Position numbers and translations under genes: made by a program. A stretch of DNA of 64,000 bases from Falsiroseomonas tokyonensis (GTDB lineage: Bacteria; Pseudomonadota; Alphaproteobacteria; Acetobacterales; Acetobacteraceae): contig NZ_JAFNJS010000009.1 in NCBI RefSeq assembly GCF_019024325.1, positions 140,839 to 204,838 on the forward strand, written 5' to 3'. Of this stretch, positions 9,652 to 17,604 are shown one piece after another. Each line of letters begins with the position of its first letter. Within the stretch, counting starts at the first letter, position 1. The notes under the pieces were generated by a model, which was not told the origin of the DNA, did no database searches, and was given only the letters and a program-made list of their open reading frames with translations.

Positions 9652-9936
9652 ATGACCGACCGAGCCCAGCGCATCGCCACCTGCCTGCAACGGGCCTTCG
9701 CCGAGGCGGAGGTCGCGGTGCAGGACGACAGCGCCCAGCATGCCGGCCATTCGGGCGCGCGGCCGGGCGGGGAGACTCATTATTCCGTGCGCGTCATCAG
9801 TCCCGCCTTCGCGGGCCTGTCCCGCGTGGCGCGGTCCCGCGCGGCGCATGAGGCGGTGGCGGCGGAATTCGAGACCGGGCTGCACGCGCTGTCGCTACGG
9901 CTGCTGACGCCGGAGGAAGCCGCGAAGGCTGGGTAG
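9652..9936 (+). CDS. BolA-family protein
   Basis: 94 residues with HYSVRVISPAFAGLSRVARSRAAHEAV and LHALSLRLLTPEEA, the BolA fold's helix-turn and C-terminal signature. BolA proteins bind [2Fe-2S] clusters together with monothiol glutaredoxins. The family's RHR.VY motif is replaced by RSRAAH, a divergence from classic BolA. ATG at 9652 fits the family; ATG at 9637 would add five residues. It is divergent from the J-domain gene. Confidence 0.88.
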   Translation: MTDRAQRIATCLQRAFAEAEVAVQDDSAQHAGHSGARPGGETHYSVRVISPAFAGLSRVARSRAAHEAVAAEFETGLHALSLRLLTPEEAAKAG

Positions 9937-9948
9937 GCCCTTCTCCCT

Positions 9949-9965
9949 CCCCCGCGACGCGGGGG
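9949..9965. terminator. Hairpin between convergent bolA-like and DUF2889 genes
   Basis: Seven-base arms CCCCCGC and GCGGGGG around GAC, 13 bases after the BolA-family stop. There is no T-run. It is terminator-like only. Confidence 0.4.
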
Positions 9966-10049
9966 GTTGCGGCACTGCGGCGACGCCGAAGGCTGGTCGG
10001 GGTGGGGGGTCAAAGCTCAGGATGCTGGGCGACCGGGCCATTCTGCACG

Positions 10050-10078
10050 CCCCCCCCCCCACCCAACCCTCCCCCCCC
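10050..10078. repeat. Poly-C tracts
   Basis: A run of 11 C (10050-10060) and a run of 8 C (10071-10078) in the non-coding gap between two convergent genes. Such tracts are prone to slippage and to sequencing error. Confidence 0.7.
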
Positions 10079-10101
10079 TTCGGGTGGAGAGGGCTTAAGC
10101 G

Positions 10102-10686
10102 CTACTCCGCGCTGCCGCCCGCGCGGTGCCGCTGCACCACGGGACTGTCCTCGGCATAGGCATAGCAGCTGCCGATCGGGAGGCGGCGGGGCGGTGGGGC
10201 CTCGGCCGGTTGGCCGGCGGCGATCGCCGCTTCCCGCCGCGCCCGGTCCCGGCGCCATTTCCAAGGGGCGATGGTCTGGTAGGCGACGGTCGCCATCTGG
10301 GCCATCACCTCTCGCAGATGCGTGCAGCCCAGCGCACCACCCACCCTTTCCTTCACCGCCCGGTTGAAGCCCGGCCCGATGGAGACGCCCGCCAGGCGGC
10401 TCATGCTGGCCGCCGCCTTGGGGCAGACGTCATAGGGGGTGAAGTCGGAGACGGCCTCGCAGGCGCGGATCACCATCTGCTCATCCACCGTCATGCGCAC
10501 CCACATGCCGTGCAGCGCATCCCCCGGCTGCAGCGTGCCGCGGTCCATATTGTCGAAGGGATAGGACTTGGTGTCGACCAGATGCGCCTCGATGTCGAAG
10601 AGCCCGTCGGTGCGCTGGTAGCCGTCCATGGTGATCTGGCGGCGGTGCAGCGGAATGCGCGAAACCTCGGGCTCGGGGAGCGGCAT
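10102..10686 (-). CDS. DUF2889 domain protein
   Basis: 194 residues starting at MPLPEPEV. The HRRQITMDGYQRTDGLFDIE and LVDTKSYPF blocks and the later ACEAVSDFTPYDVCPKAA are diagnostic of DUF2889, a family of unknown function found in proteobacteria. It has no signal peptide or membrane segment. It lies just downstream of the aroK-aroB gene on the same strand (67 bp). Upstream in-frame codons to 10773 are possible but lack family conservation. Confidence 0.85.
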   Translation of the reverse strand: MPLPEPEVSRIPLHRRQITMDGYQRTDGLFDIEAHLVDTKSYPFDNMDRGTLQPGDALHGMWVRMTVDEQMVIRACEAVSDFTPYDVCPKAAASMSRLAGVSIGPGFNRAVKERVGGALGCTHLREVMAQMATVAYQTIAPWKWRRDRARREAAIAAGQPAEAPPPRRLPIGSCYAYAEDSPVVQRHRAGGSAE

Positions 10687-10753
10687 CGGGCGGGGTCCCG
10701 GGATGTTGCAGTGCAGCGCCTGGGTATCGCATGGCGATCCCAGCCCTGGAAGG

Positions 10754-12460
10754 CTAGGCTTTCGCCCCCTCATCCCGCAGCAGCGATTCCACCGCCAGGG
10801 GCGGCACCTCCGCCGTGGTGAAGGCCTCCCCCGGCCCGCGCAGCAGCACGAAGCGCATGGCGCCGTCGCGCACCTTCTTGTCCTTGCGCATCCGCGCCAT
10901 CAGCCGCTCCGCCGAGAAGCCGCGCGGCAGGTCCCCGATGCGCGCCGGCAGGCCGAGCTCCTGCAGGTGGGAGATCACCCGCCCCGGCAATTCCTGCGAA
11001 CAGAAGCCCAGCCGGGCGGAGAGCGCGGCGGCCAGGCCCAGGCCCAGCGCCACCGCCTCCCCATGCAGCAGCGTGCCGTCATAGCCGCACTCGGCCTCCA
11101 AGGCGTGGCCGAAGGTGTGGCCGAGGTTGAGCAGGGCGCGGCCGCCCTCGGCGCTTTCCTCCCGCTCATCCGCCGCCACCACCCCGGCCTTCAGCCGGCA
11201 GGATTCCAGAACCGCATGGGCCAGCGCCGCCGGATCGCCGGCCACCGCCCGCGCACCCTCCGCCTCGCACCAGTCCCAGAGCGGGCCCTGCAGCAGCCCG
11301 TGTTTGGCCACCTCGGCATAGCCGGCGCGGAGTTCGCGCGGCGGCAGGGTGGCCAGCACGCCGGTATCGGCCAGCACCAGCAGCGGCTGGTGGAAGGCGC
11401 CCACCAGGTTCTTGCCCAGGCCGAGATTGATCCCGGTCTTGCCGCCCACCGAACTGTCCACCTGCGCCAGCAGCGAGGTGGGAATCTGCACGAAGGGCAG
11501 GCCGCGCAGCGCCACGGCTGCGGCGAAGCCCGCCAGGTCGCCCACCACGCCGCCGCCGAGTGCCACGACCGTGGTGCGCCGGTCCGCGCCCGCGGCCAGC
11601 GCCGCCTCCACCACCCGTTCCAACTGGGAAAAGGATTTGCTGGCCTCGCCGGGCGGCACCTCGATGGTGGCCACCACGGCGATGCCGGCGGCATCCAGCC
11701 CCGCCCGGAGCGCCGGCAGGTGCAGCGGCCCGACCGTAGCATCCGTCACCACCACCACGCGCCGCGCCGGCAGCACCGGGGCCAGCCGCGCGCCGGCCCG
11801 CGCCACGAGCCCCTCGCCCACCAGGATATCGTAGCTGCGCTCGGCCAGCCGCACCTTCATCCGCGCCGGTTCGCGATGCGCCGCCAGCGCCTCCATCACC
11901 CGCCTGGTCGTGGTCTCGGGCGGCTCGTCGGTGCAGTCCACGATCACGGAGGCCTCTGCGAAGGTCGGGTGGCGCGCCGTCATCAGGCGCTCCAGCACCT
12001 CGCGCGGGTCCCGGTTGAGAAACAGCGGCCGATGCTCCCGCCCCGCCACGCGGCGCAGCAGCACCGGCAGCGAGCACCGCAGCCAGACCGCGACGGCGCC
12101 CGATTCGGCAACCGCGCGCCGGGTGCGCGCATCGGTGAAGGCGCCGCCCCCCGTCGCCAGCACCAAAGGCGGCCCGGCCAGCAGGCGGGCGATCACCCGG
12201 CGCTCGCCATCCCGGAAATGCGGCTCCCCGTATCGCGTGAAGATATCCGTGATCGGCAGGCCGGCCGCGGCCTCGATCTCGCTATCCGCATCGACGAAGG
12301 GCAGGCCCAGCTTCACCGAGAGGCGCCGGCCGATGGAGGACTTGCCGCAGCCGGGCATGCCGACCAGCACCACGCTGCGGCTGGGCGGGGTGAGGGCCGC
12401 CGGCTCCGGCGGGGCGGCATCCGGCAAGGGCCAGGCCGAAAGGGCGGTGTTGCGTGACAC
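10754..12460 (-). CDS. aroKB: Fused shikimate kinase / 3-dehydroquinate synthase
   Basis: One open frame of about 568 residues. Residues ~25-195 are shikimate kinase (P-loop GMPGCGKSS, DADSEIE, ATGGGAF), and ~200-565 are 3-dehydroquinate synthase (GGGVVGDLAGF, DSSVGGKTGIN, NLGHTFGHALE). They catalyse two non-adjacent steps of the shikimate pathway to chorismate. The junction holds MKVRLAERSY, where a separate aroB would begin. I chose GTG at 12460; extending to 12571 adds an AT-richer, non-coding-looking stretch that contains the dyad at 12472-12523. Confidence 0.93.
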   Translation of the reverse strand: MSRNTALSAWPLPDAAPPEPAALTPPSRSVVLVGMPGCGKSSIGRRLSVKLGLPFVDADSEIEAAAGLPITDIFTRYGEPHFRDGERRVIARLLAGPPLVLATGGGAFTDARTRRAVAESGAVAVWLRCSLPVLLRRVAGREHRPLFLNRDPREVLERLMTARHPTFAEASVIVDCTDEPPETTTRRVMEALAAHREPARMKVRLAERSYDILVGEGLVARAGARLAPVLPARRVVVVTDATVGPLHLPALRAGLDAAGIAVVATIEVPPGEASKSFSQLERVVEAALAAGADRRTTVVALGGGVVGDLAGFAAAVALRGLPFVQIPTSLLAQVDSSVGGKTGINLGLGKNLVGAFHQPLLVLADTGVLATLPPRELRAGYAEVAKHGLLQGPLWDWCEAEGARAVAGDPAALAHAVLESCRLKAGVVAADEREESAEGGRALLNLGHTFGHALEAECGYDGTLLHGEAVALGLGLAAALSARLGFCSQELPGRVISHLQELGLPARIGDLPRGFSAERLMARMRKDKKVRDGAMRFVLLRGPGEAFTTAEVPPLAVESLLRDEGAKA

Positions 12461-12471
12461 GGTGGCGAAGG

Positions 12472-12523
12472 CTACAGCAACTCCGGTTCGGATGAAATCA
12501 TCCGATCCGATCTCTTGCTGTAG
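12472..12523. promoter_or_regulatory. Nested inverted repeats upstream of aroK-aroB
   Basis: Outer arms CTACAGCAA (12472-12480) and TTGCTGTAG (12515-12523) enclose inner arms CGGATGA (12489-12495) and TCATCCG (12498-12504). The two pairs are centred within one base of each other. A -35-like TTGAAA (minus strand, 12529-12524) precedes it. In the aroK-aroB transcript the hairpin would end 11 bases before the GTG and hold a GGAG in its internal loop. It could be an operator or a leader hairpin. Confidence 0.5.
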
Positions 12524-12597
12524 TTTCAACGACTTCACAGCTCGGTTTTTGTCGGTCGTGCCGGACGGCACACAGCGCGTGAGGATCCGCTTCCACG

Positions 12598-12744
12598 ATG
12601 TTCCGACACCCGCTCCTGCTGCTGGCGCTTGTGATTGCAGCCCTGCTGGCCATCGGACTGCTCGGCATCGGCGCCTTCCCGCCCTCCGTCACGCCGCAGC
12701 CGGTCGAGCGCAGCGTGCCGGCCGAACGCTTCGGGACCCGCTGA
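12598..12744 (+). CDS. 48-residue single-pass membrane protein
   Basis: Translation gives an N-terminal MFRHP, a hydrophobic segment of about 22 residues rich in Leu/Ala/Ile, and a polar tail PQPVERSVPAERFGTR. This looks like a signal anchor or a very small inner-membrane or exported protein. It is divergent from aroK-aroB and stops 22 bp before xerD, so it may be co-transcribed with xerD. No function is recognised. A Pro-Val-Glu-rich tail after one membrane segment is the only notable feature. Confidence 0.6.
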   Translation: MFRHPLLLLALVIAALLAIGLLGIGAFPPSVTPQPVERSVPAERFGTR

Positions 12745-12766
12745 CCTAGCTGGGCCGGCCCCGCCC

Positions 12767-13669
12767 ATGGATCGCCATGCCGAGGCTTTTCTCGAAATGC
12801 TGGCGGCGGAGCGCGGCGCGGCGCGCAACACGCTGGCTGCCTATGCCGCGGACCTGGCCGATTTCAACGCCCATTGCACGCCGCGCGGCATCACGCCGCT
12901 GACCGCCGATTCCGGCACCATCCAGGCCTATCTGCGCAGCCTGACCGATGCGGGCCTGGCCGCCCGCACCGCCGCCCGGCGGCTCTCCGCGCTGCGCCAA
13001 TTTTTCCGCTTCCTGGTGCAGGAGGGCCTCCGCACGGAAGACCCGACCGAACTCCAGGAAGGCCCCCGCCTGCCGGCCAGCCTGCCGAAACCCCTGGCCG
13101 AGGCCGAATTGACCGCCCTGCTGGAGGGCGCCGCCCGCCTGCCCGGCGCTCGGGGCCCCTTCGCCGTGGCGCTGGTGGAACTTCTCTACAGCAGCGGGCT
13201 GCGGGTGAGCGAATTGGCCTCCCTGCCCGCCGGCGCGCTGCGACCGGACCAGCCGCTGGTGGCGGTCCGCGGCAAGGGCAACAAGGAAAGGCTGGTGCCG
13301 ATCTCCGCCCGCGCCCGCGCCGCCGTGCTGGCCGCCGCCGCGGCCAAGCCGGAGCCGGAGCGGAAATCGCGCTGGCTCTTCCCCTCCCGCGCCGCGGGCG
13401 GGCATGTCACCCGCCAGACCATCGGCCTGGTGCTGAAGGATGCGGCCCTTGCGGCCGGGCTCGACCCGGCGCGCGTCAGCCCGCACGTCCTGCGGCACTC
13501 CTTCGCCTCCCACCTGCTGGCGCACGGCGCGGATCTCCGCAGCCTGCAGATGCTGCTCGGCCACGCCGACATCGCCACCACGCAGATCTACACCAAGGTG
13601 CTCGAGGAACGGTTGCAGCGCCTGGTCGAGGAACACCACCCACTCGCGACGCAGGAGCCTGCCGCATGA
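12767..13669 (+). CDS. xerD: Tyrosine recombinase XerD
   Basis: 300 residues: an N-terminal SAM-like core-binding domain (about 1-90) and a catalytic domain with Arg in SGLRVSEL (~146), Lys in RGKGNKER (~172), HVLRHSF (~240), GHADI (~265) and the nucleophile Tyr in TTQIYTK. With XerC it resolves chromosome dimers at dif. The position divergent from aroK is usual for xerD in alphaproteobacteria, which is why I prefer XerD over XerC. ATG at 12767 gives normal family length. Confidence 0.93.
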   Translation: MDRHAEAFLEMLAAERGAARNTLAAYAADLADFNAHCTPRGITPLTADSGTIQAYLRSLTDAGLAARTAARRLSALRQFFRFLVQEGLRTEDPTELQEGPRLPASLPKPLAEAELTALLEGAARLPGARGPFAVALVELLYSSGLRVSELASLPAGALRPDQPLVAVRGKGNKERLVPISARARAAVLAAAAAKPEPERKSRWLFPSRAAGGHVTRQTIGLVLKDAALAAGLDPARVSPHVLRHSFASHLLAHGADLRSLQMLLGHADIATTQIYTKVLEERLQRLVEEHHPLATQEPAA

Positions 13670-14598
13670 CCCACTCGCCTCTCGCCCGCCTGCATCGCAG
13701 CGAACTCGCCGTGCCGGCGATCCGCCCCGAACTCTTCCCCAAGGGCGCGGCCGGCCCGGCCGACGCCGTGTTCCTCGACCTGGAGGACAGCGTGCCGGAA
13801 GCCGAGAAGGACCGCGCCCGCGCCAATGCCGTCGCCGCCCTGTCCAGCATCGACTGGGGCAGCAAGATCCTCGCCGTGCGGGTGAACGGCCAGGACACGC
13901 CCCACTTCTACAAGGACATGATCGCCCTGCTGGAAGCCGCCAGCGACCGGCTCGACGTCATCATGATCCCGAAAGTCGGCGACCCGCGCGAAGTCTTCGC
14001 CGCCGACCTCCTCGCCAGCCAGATCGAAGCCAGCGCCAATCGCGCCCGCCGCGTCGGCCTCGGCCTGGTGATCGAGACCGCCAAGGGCCTCGCCCACGTC
14101 GAAGCCATCGCCAGCGCCTCCCCCCGCACCGAAAGCCTGCACCTGGGCGTCGCCGACCTCGCCGCCAGCCTCGGCATGCGCACCACCGCCATCGGCGGCC
14201 TGAACCCCGACTACGCCAGCCCCGCCGGCCTCCTCGACCCCTGGCACTTCGCCGTCGCCCGCATCATCACCGCCGCCCGCGCCGCCGGCCTGCGCCCGAT
14301 CGACGGCCCCTACGGCGACTTCCGCGACACCGAAGGTTTGACAGCCAGCGCCCGCCGCGGCCGCGCCCTCGGCGCCGAAGGCAAAATGGCCATCCACCCC
14401 AACCAGGTCGCCACCCTCAACACCGCCTTCCAGCCCGACGCAAAAGAAGTGGCCCAAGCCCACCGCGTCCTCGCCGCCATGGAAACCGCCCGCCTCGAAG
14501 GCCGCGCCGCCGTCGCCCTCGATGGCAAACTCCTCGACATCGCCTCCATCCGCCAAGCCGAAGCCATGGTGGCCAAGGCGGCACGTTCGGCGGGGTAG
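13666..14598 (+). CDS. CoA-ester lyase (HpcH/HpaI, malyl-CoA or citramalyl-CoA lyase type)
   Basis: 310 residues of the CitE/malyl-CoA lyase TIM-barrel family: LAVPAIRPELFPKG at the N-terminus, FLDLEDSVPE (metal-binding Asp/Glu region), VIETAKGL and the late GKMAIHPNQV. Members cleave or form malyl-, methylmalyl- or citramalyl-CoA; which one cannot be read from the sequence. ATG overlaps the xerD stop (ATGA), so it is translationally coupled. It ends just before the palindromic element at 14624. Confidence 0.88.
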   Translation: MTHSPLARLHRSELAVPAIRPELFPKGAAGPADAVFLDLEDSVPEAEKDRARANAVAALSSIDWGSKILAVRVNGQDTPHFYKDMIALLEAASDRLDVIMIPKVGDPREVFAADLLASQIEASANRARRVGLGLVIETAKGLAHVEAIASASPRTESLHLGVADLAASLGMRTTAIGGLNPDYASPAGLLDPWHFAVARIITAARAAGLRPIDGPYGDFRDTEGLTASARRGRALGAEGKMAIHPNQVATLNTAFQPDAKEVAQAHRVLAAMETARLEGRAAVALDGKLLDIASIRQAEAMVAKAARSAG

Positions 14599-14623
14599 AG
14601 GGGGCGGCGCTGGGTGATCGCAA

Positions 14624-14828
14624 GGAGGGCTCCGCCCTCCCTGCACCCTCCCGCCAAGGGGCAGTGGCCCCTTGGAACCCTTTGAGTCATGAACAGAAAT
14701 GGAGAGGGGCCGGGGGTACCGCATGTTCGGCGGTCCCGCTGGCCCCTCTCCATTTCTGTTCAAGGTCCTGAGGTCCAGGAGGCCACTGCCTCCTGGCAGG
14801 GGGTGCAGGGGGACAGCGTCCCCCTGCA
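14624..14828. repeat. Composite palindrome of two homologous ~90-nt hairpin units
   Basis: Centre: a perfect 21-bp inverted repeat (14691-14711 and 14741-14761) around 29 nt. Left side: hairpins at 14624-14640 (GGAGGGC arms) and 14654-14675 (CCAAGGGGC, loop AGTG). Right side: hairpins at 14775-14796 (CCAGGAGGC, loop CACT) and 14804-14828 (TGCAGGGGGAC arms, loop AGC). Reverse-complementing the right half aligns it with the left half unit by unit. The middle stems differ at two pairs, both compensated, and the linker CTGCACCC is shared. It separates convergent genes and may end both transcripts. Confidence 0.75.
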
Positions 14829-14858
14829 AACAACCCGCGCCGACCCTCCAACCCCCGC

Positions 14859-17021
14859 CTAAACGTGCAGTCCTTGGTCGACCAAGGGCAGGCTGCGCAG
14901 ACGGCGGCCGGTGGCGGCGAAGATGGCGTTGCAGACGGCGGGGGCGAGTGGGGGCACGCCGGGTTCGCCGATGCCGCCGAGGGGTTGGCCGCTGCGGATG
15001 ATGTGGGTGTCGACCTGGGGGGCCTGGTTGATGCGCAGGATGGGGTAGGTGTCGAAGTTGCGTTCGACGGCGGCGCCGTCTTTCAGGGTGATGTGTTCGG
15101 CGGCCATGGCGGAGAGGCCCCAGACGACGGCGCCCTGCATCTGGGCGGCGACGGTGTCGGTGTTCACCACGTCGCCGCAGTCGACGGCGACGGTCACCTT
15201 GTGGACGCGGATCTCGCGGCCGGTGACGGAGATTTCGGCGACCTGGGCGCAGAGGGTGCCGTAGCATTCGACATAGGCGAGGCCGCGGTGGCGCCCGGCG
15301 GGGGCGGGGGTGCCCCAGCCGCCTTCGCGCGCGGCGGTGTTGAGGACGGTGAGCGCGCGGGGGTCGTGGGCCAGGAGTTCCTGGCGGAGCGCGAGGGGGT
15401 CTTTGTTCGCGGCGAGCGCGACCTCGTCCAGGAAGGATTCCAGGAAGAAGCCGTATTGCGAGGAGCCGACGGAGCGCCAGAGCCAGACCTTGGGCGCGGC
15501 CTGGATGCGGTGCCATTCGGCGCGGAAGGCGCCGAAGCGGTAGCGGGTGTCGCTGATGGATTGCAGGGAGAAGGGGTCGTTGCCCCGCAGCGGCCCGGCG
15601 AAGAGGGCGGGGCGGTAGTCGCCCATCACGGACTGGCCGGCGGCGCGCAGGTTGAGGCCGACCACCTTGCCCTGGGCATCGAGGGCCGCCTGGATGCGGG
15701 CGGCGAAGGCGGGGCGCCAGTAGGATTGGGCGAATTCCTCCTCCCGCGTCCAGATCAGCTTGACGGGGCGGTTGATGGCCTTGGCGACGGTGGTGGCCTG
15801 TTCGACGATGGTGGTCACCAGGCGCCGGCCGAAGCCGCCGCCGGTCATCGGCGTGTGGATGCGGACGTTTTCGCGCGGCACGCCGGCGACGCGGGCGGCG
15901 TCGCGGATGCACCAGTCCTGGTGCTGGGTGGAGCACCAGACGTCCACGCGGTCGCCCTGGATCTGGACGGTGGCGTTTTCCGTCTCCATGGGGGCGTGGG
16001 CGAGGTAGGGCGCGGTGTAGGTCGCCTCCACCCCCTTGGCGGCGCCGCGCAGCGTGGCCTCGATATCGCCGTCGTTCTTGCCCCGGAAGGCTTCGGGGGC
16101 GGCGAGGCCGGCCTGGAGGCGGCGGATGAGCTCGGCGCTGTCCAGCGCCTGGTCCGGCGTCGGCTTGAAGCGCAGGGTGATGCGCTGGGCGCCCTGCATG
16201 GCGGCCCAGGTGTTCTCGGCCACCACCGCCACGCCATTGGGCAGCGGCACCACGTCGATGAGGCCGCGGAGGCCGGCGAGGGAGGCGCGATCGAAGCTTT
16301 CGAGTTCTGCGCCAAAGACGGGCGAAAGCCGAGCGACGGCATAGGCCATGCCGGGCAGCTTCACGTCATGGCCGTAGATGGCGGCGCCGCGTGTCTTGGC
16401 CGGGATATCGGCGCGCGGCGCGGCGCGGCCGGTCAGGCGCCGCTCCGCCGCGGGCTTGATGCGGGGCTGGTCGTCGAGTGGCAGCCGCGCGGCCAGGTCC
16501 ACCAGCTCGCCGTAGGAGAGGCTGCGGCCGGAGGTGGCGTGGAGCACGCGGCCTTCCGCCGTGGTCAGCTCGCCGACCGGCGCGCCGAGCCGCTCCGCCG
16601 CCGCCGAGGTCAGCGCCATGCGCGCCTGGGCGGCGGCGCGGCGGATGCGGTCGTGCCAGAAGCGGATGCCGAAGCTGGCGCCGGAATACATCTCCCCCAC
16701 CGGCTGCAGCCGCAGCGCGGGTTCGGGCTGGCCGGCGGTGACGCGGACCGCGCTCAGCGGCACGTCCAGCTCATCCGCCACGATCATGGCATGGGCGGTA
16801 TGGGTGCCCTGCCCCATCTCCGTCACCGGCGATGCGAAATCCACCAGGCCGTCCTGGCCGATGCGCAGGAAGGCGGTGATCTGGCCGGGGCCGCCATTCG
16901 GGCTGTTTGCCGCGGCGGCGGTGATGACGGCGGGCGGCGCGGGCTGCGCCGAGGCGGGGGCGAGCGGCACCACCAGCGTGGCGATGCCCGCCTGCAGAAG
17001 GGTTCTGCGCTGCATGGCCAT
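14859..17021 (-). CDS. Molybdopterin-binding oxidoreductase large subunit (isoquinoline 1-oxidoreductase beta type)
   Basis: 720 residues of the xanthine-oxidase superfamily in the IorB branch. An N-terminal signal MQRRTLLQAGIATLVVPLA with twin Arg indicates Tat export, then EMGQGTHTAHAMIVADEL, PMTGGGFGRR and near the end GEPGVPPLAPAV, which carries the catalytic Glu. It hydroxylates an N-heterocycle or oxidises an aldehyde using the Mo cofactor; the substrate is unknown. The iron-sulfur subunit gene ends five bp upstream. MAM offers two starts; the first (17021) is used. Confidence 0.9.
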   Translation of the reverse strand: MAMQRRTLLQAGIATLVVPLAPASAQPAPPAVITAAAANSPNGGPGQITAFLRIGQDGLVDFASPVTEMGQGTHTAHAMIVADELDVPLSAVRVTAGQPEPALRLQPVGEMYSGASFGIRFWHDRIRRAAAQARMALTSAAAERLGAPVGELTTAEGRVLHATSGRSLSYGELVDLAARLPLDDQPRIKPAAERRLTGRAAPRADIPAKTRGAAIYGHDVKLPGMAYAVARLSPVFGAELESFDRASLAGLRGLIDVVPLPNGVAVVAENTWAAMQGAQRITLRFKPTPDQALDSAELIRRLQAGLAAPEAFRGKNDGDIEATLRGAAKGVEATYTAPYLAHAPMETENATVQIQGDRVDVWCSTQHQDWCIRDAARVAGVPRENVRIHTPMTGGGFGRRLVTTIVEQATTVAKAINRPVKLIWTREEEFAQSYWRPAFAARIQAALDAQGKVVGLNLRAAGQSVMGDYRPALFAGPLRGNDPFSLQSISDTRYRFGAFRAEWHRIQAAPKVWLWRSVGSSQYGFFLESFLDEVALAANKDPLALRQELLAHDPRALTVLNTAAREGGWGTPAPAGRHRGLAYVECYGTLCAQVAEISVTGREIRVHKVTVAVDCGDVVNTDTVAAQMQGAVVWGLSAMAAEHITLKDGAAVERNFDTYPILRINQAPQVDTHIIRSGQPLGGIGEPGVPPLAPAVCNAIFAATGRRLRSLPLVDQGLHV

Positions 17022-17026
17022 CCCCC

Positions 17027-17479
17027 TCAGGTCTTCGCCGCGGCGTGGTGGATGGCGGCGCGGATGCGCTGGTAGGTGCCGCAGCGGCAAATATGGCCGG
17101 CCATGGCGGCGTCGATATCGGCATCGCTGGGCTGCGGCTTCTCGGCCAGCATGGCGGCGGCGGACATGATCTGCCCGGATTGGCAGAAGCCGCATTGCGG
17201 CACCTGTTCGGCCACCCAGGCCAGCTGCACGGGATGCGCGCCCTCGGGGTGCAGGCCCTCGATGGTGGTGACCTTGCGGCCGGCGAGCTCGCCCAGCGTG
17301 GTCTGGCAGGATCGCGCCGGCTGGCCGTCCAGATGCACGGTGCAGGCGCCGCATTGCGCGATGCCGCAGCCGTATTTGGTGCCGGTCAGGTTCAGCAGGT
17401 CGCGCAGCGCCCAGAGCAAGGGCATGTCGGGCTCCGCATCAAGCCGATGCGGCTGCCCGTTGACGGTCAGGTCGATCAT
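17027..17479 (-). CDS. (2Fe-2S)-binding small subunit of the molybdenum oxidoreductase
   Basis: 150 residues with the plant-type cluster motif CGIAQCGAC plus a distant Cys (about 40-60) and the C-terminal cluster motif CGFCQSGQI and CRCGTY. This is the IorA-type subunit that passes electrons from the large subunit. It is first in the operon. No cytochrome or flavin subunit is adjacent, so the electron acceptor is unclear. An AT-richer stretch upstream (about 17545-17575) may hold the promoter. Confidence 0.93.
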   Translation of the reverse strand: MIDLTVNGQPHRLDAEPDMPLLWALRDLLNLTGTKYGCGIAQCGACTVHLDGQPARSCQTTLGELAGRKVTTIEGLHPEGAHPVQLAWVAEQVPQCGFCQSGQIMSAAAMLAEKPQPSDADIDAAMAGHICRCGTYQRIRAAIHHAAAKT

Positions 17480-17604
17480 CCCGGAACGCTCCCCACCCGG
17501 GCCGCCCGTGTTGACGGTGCGTGCCTGCCCGGCAGGCCAAGCGGTAGCGTTTGTTATGAACCATATGCAAGCGCGAAGATGACGGCGGGTTCACGCCGCC
17601 AGGC

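Noticed and set aside
12472..12523. dif site for XerC/XerD because the dyad is near xerD
   Set aside because: The arms and spacing do not match the 28-bp dif layout with a 6-bp core, and dif is not usually next to xerD.
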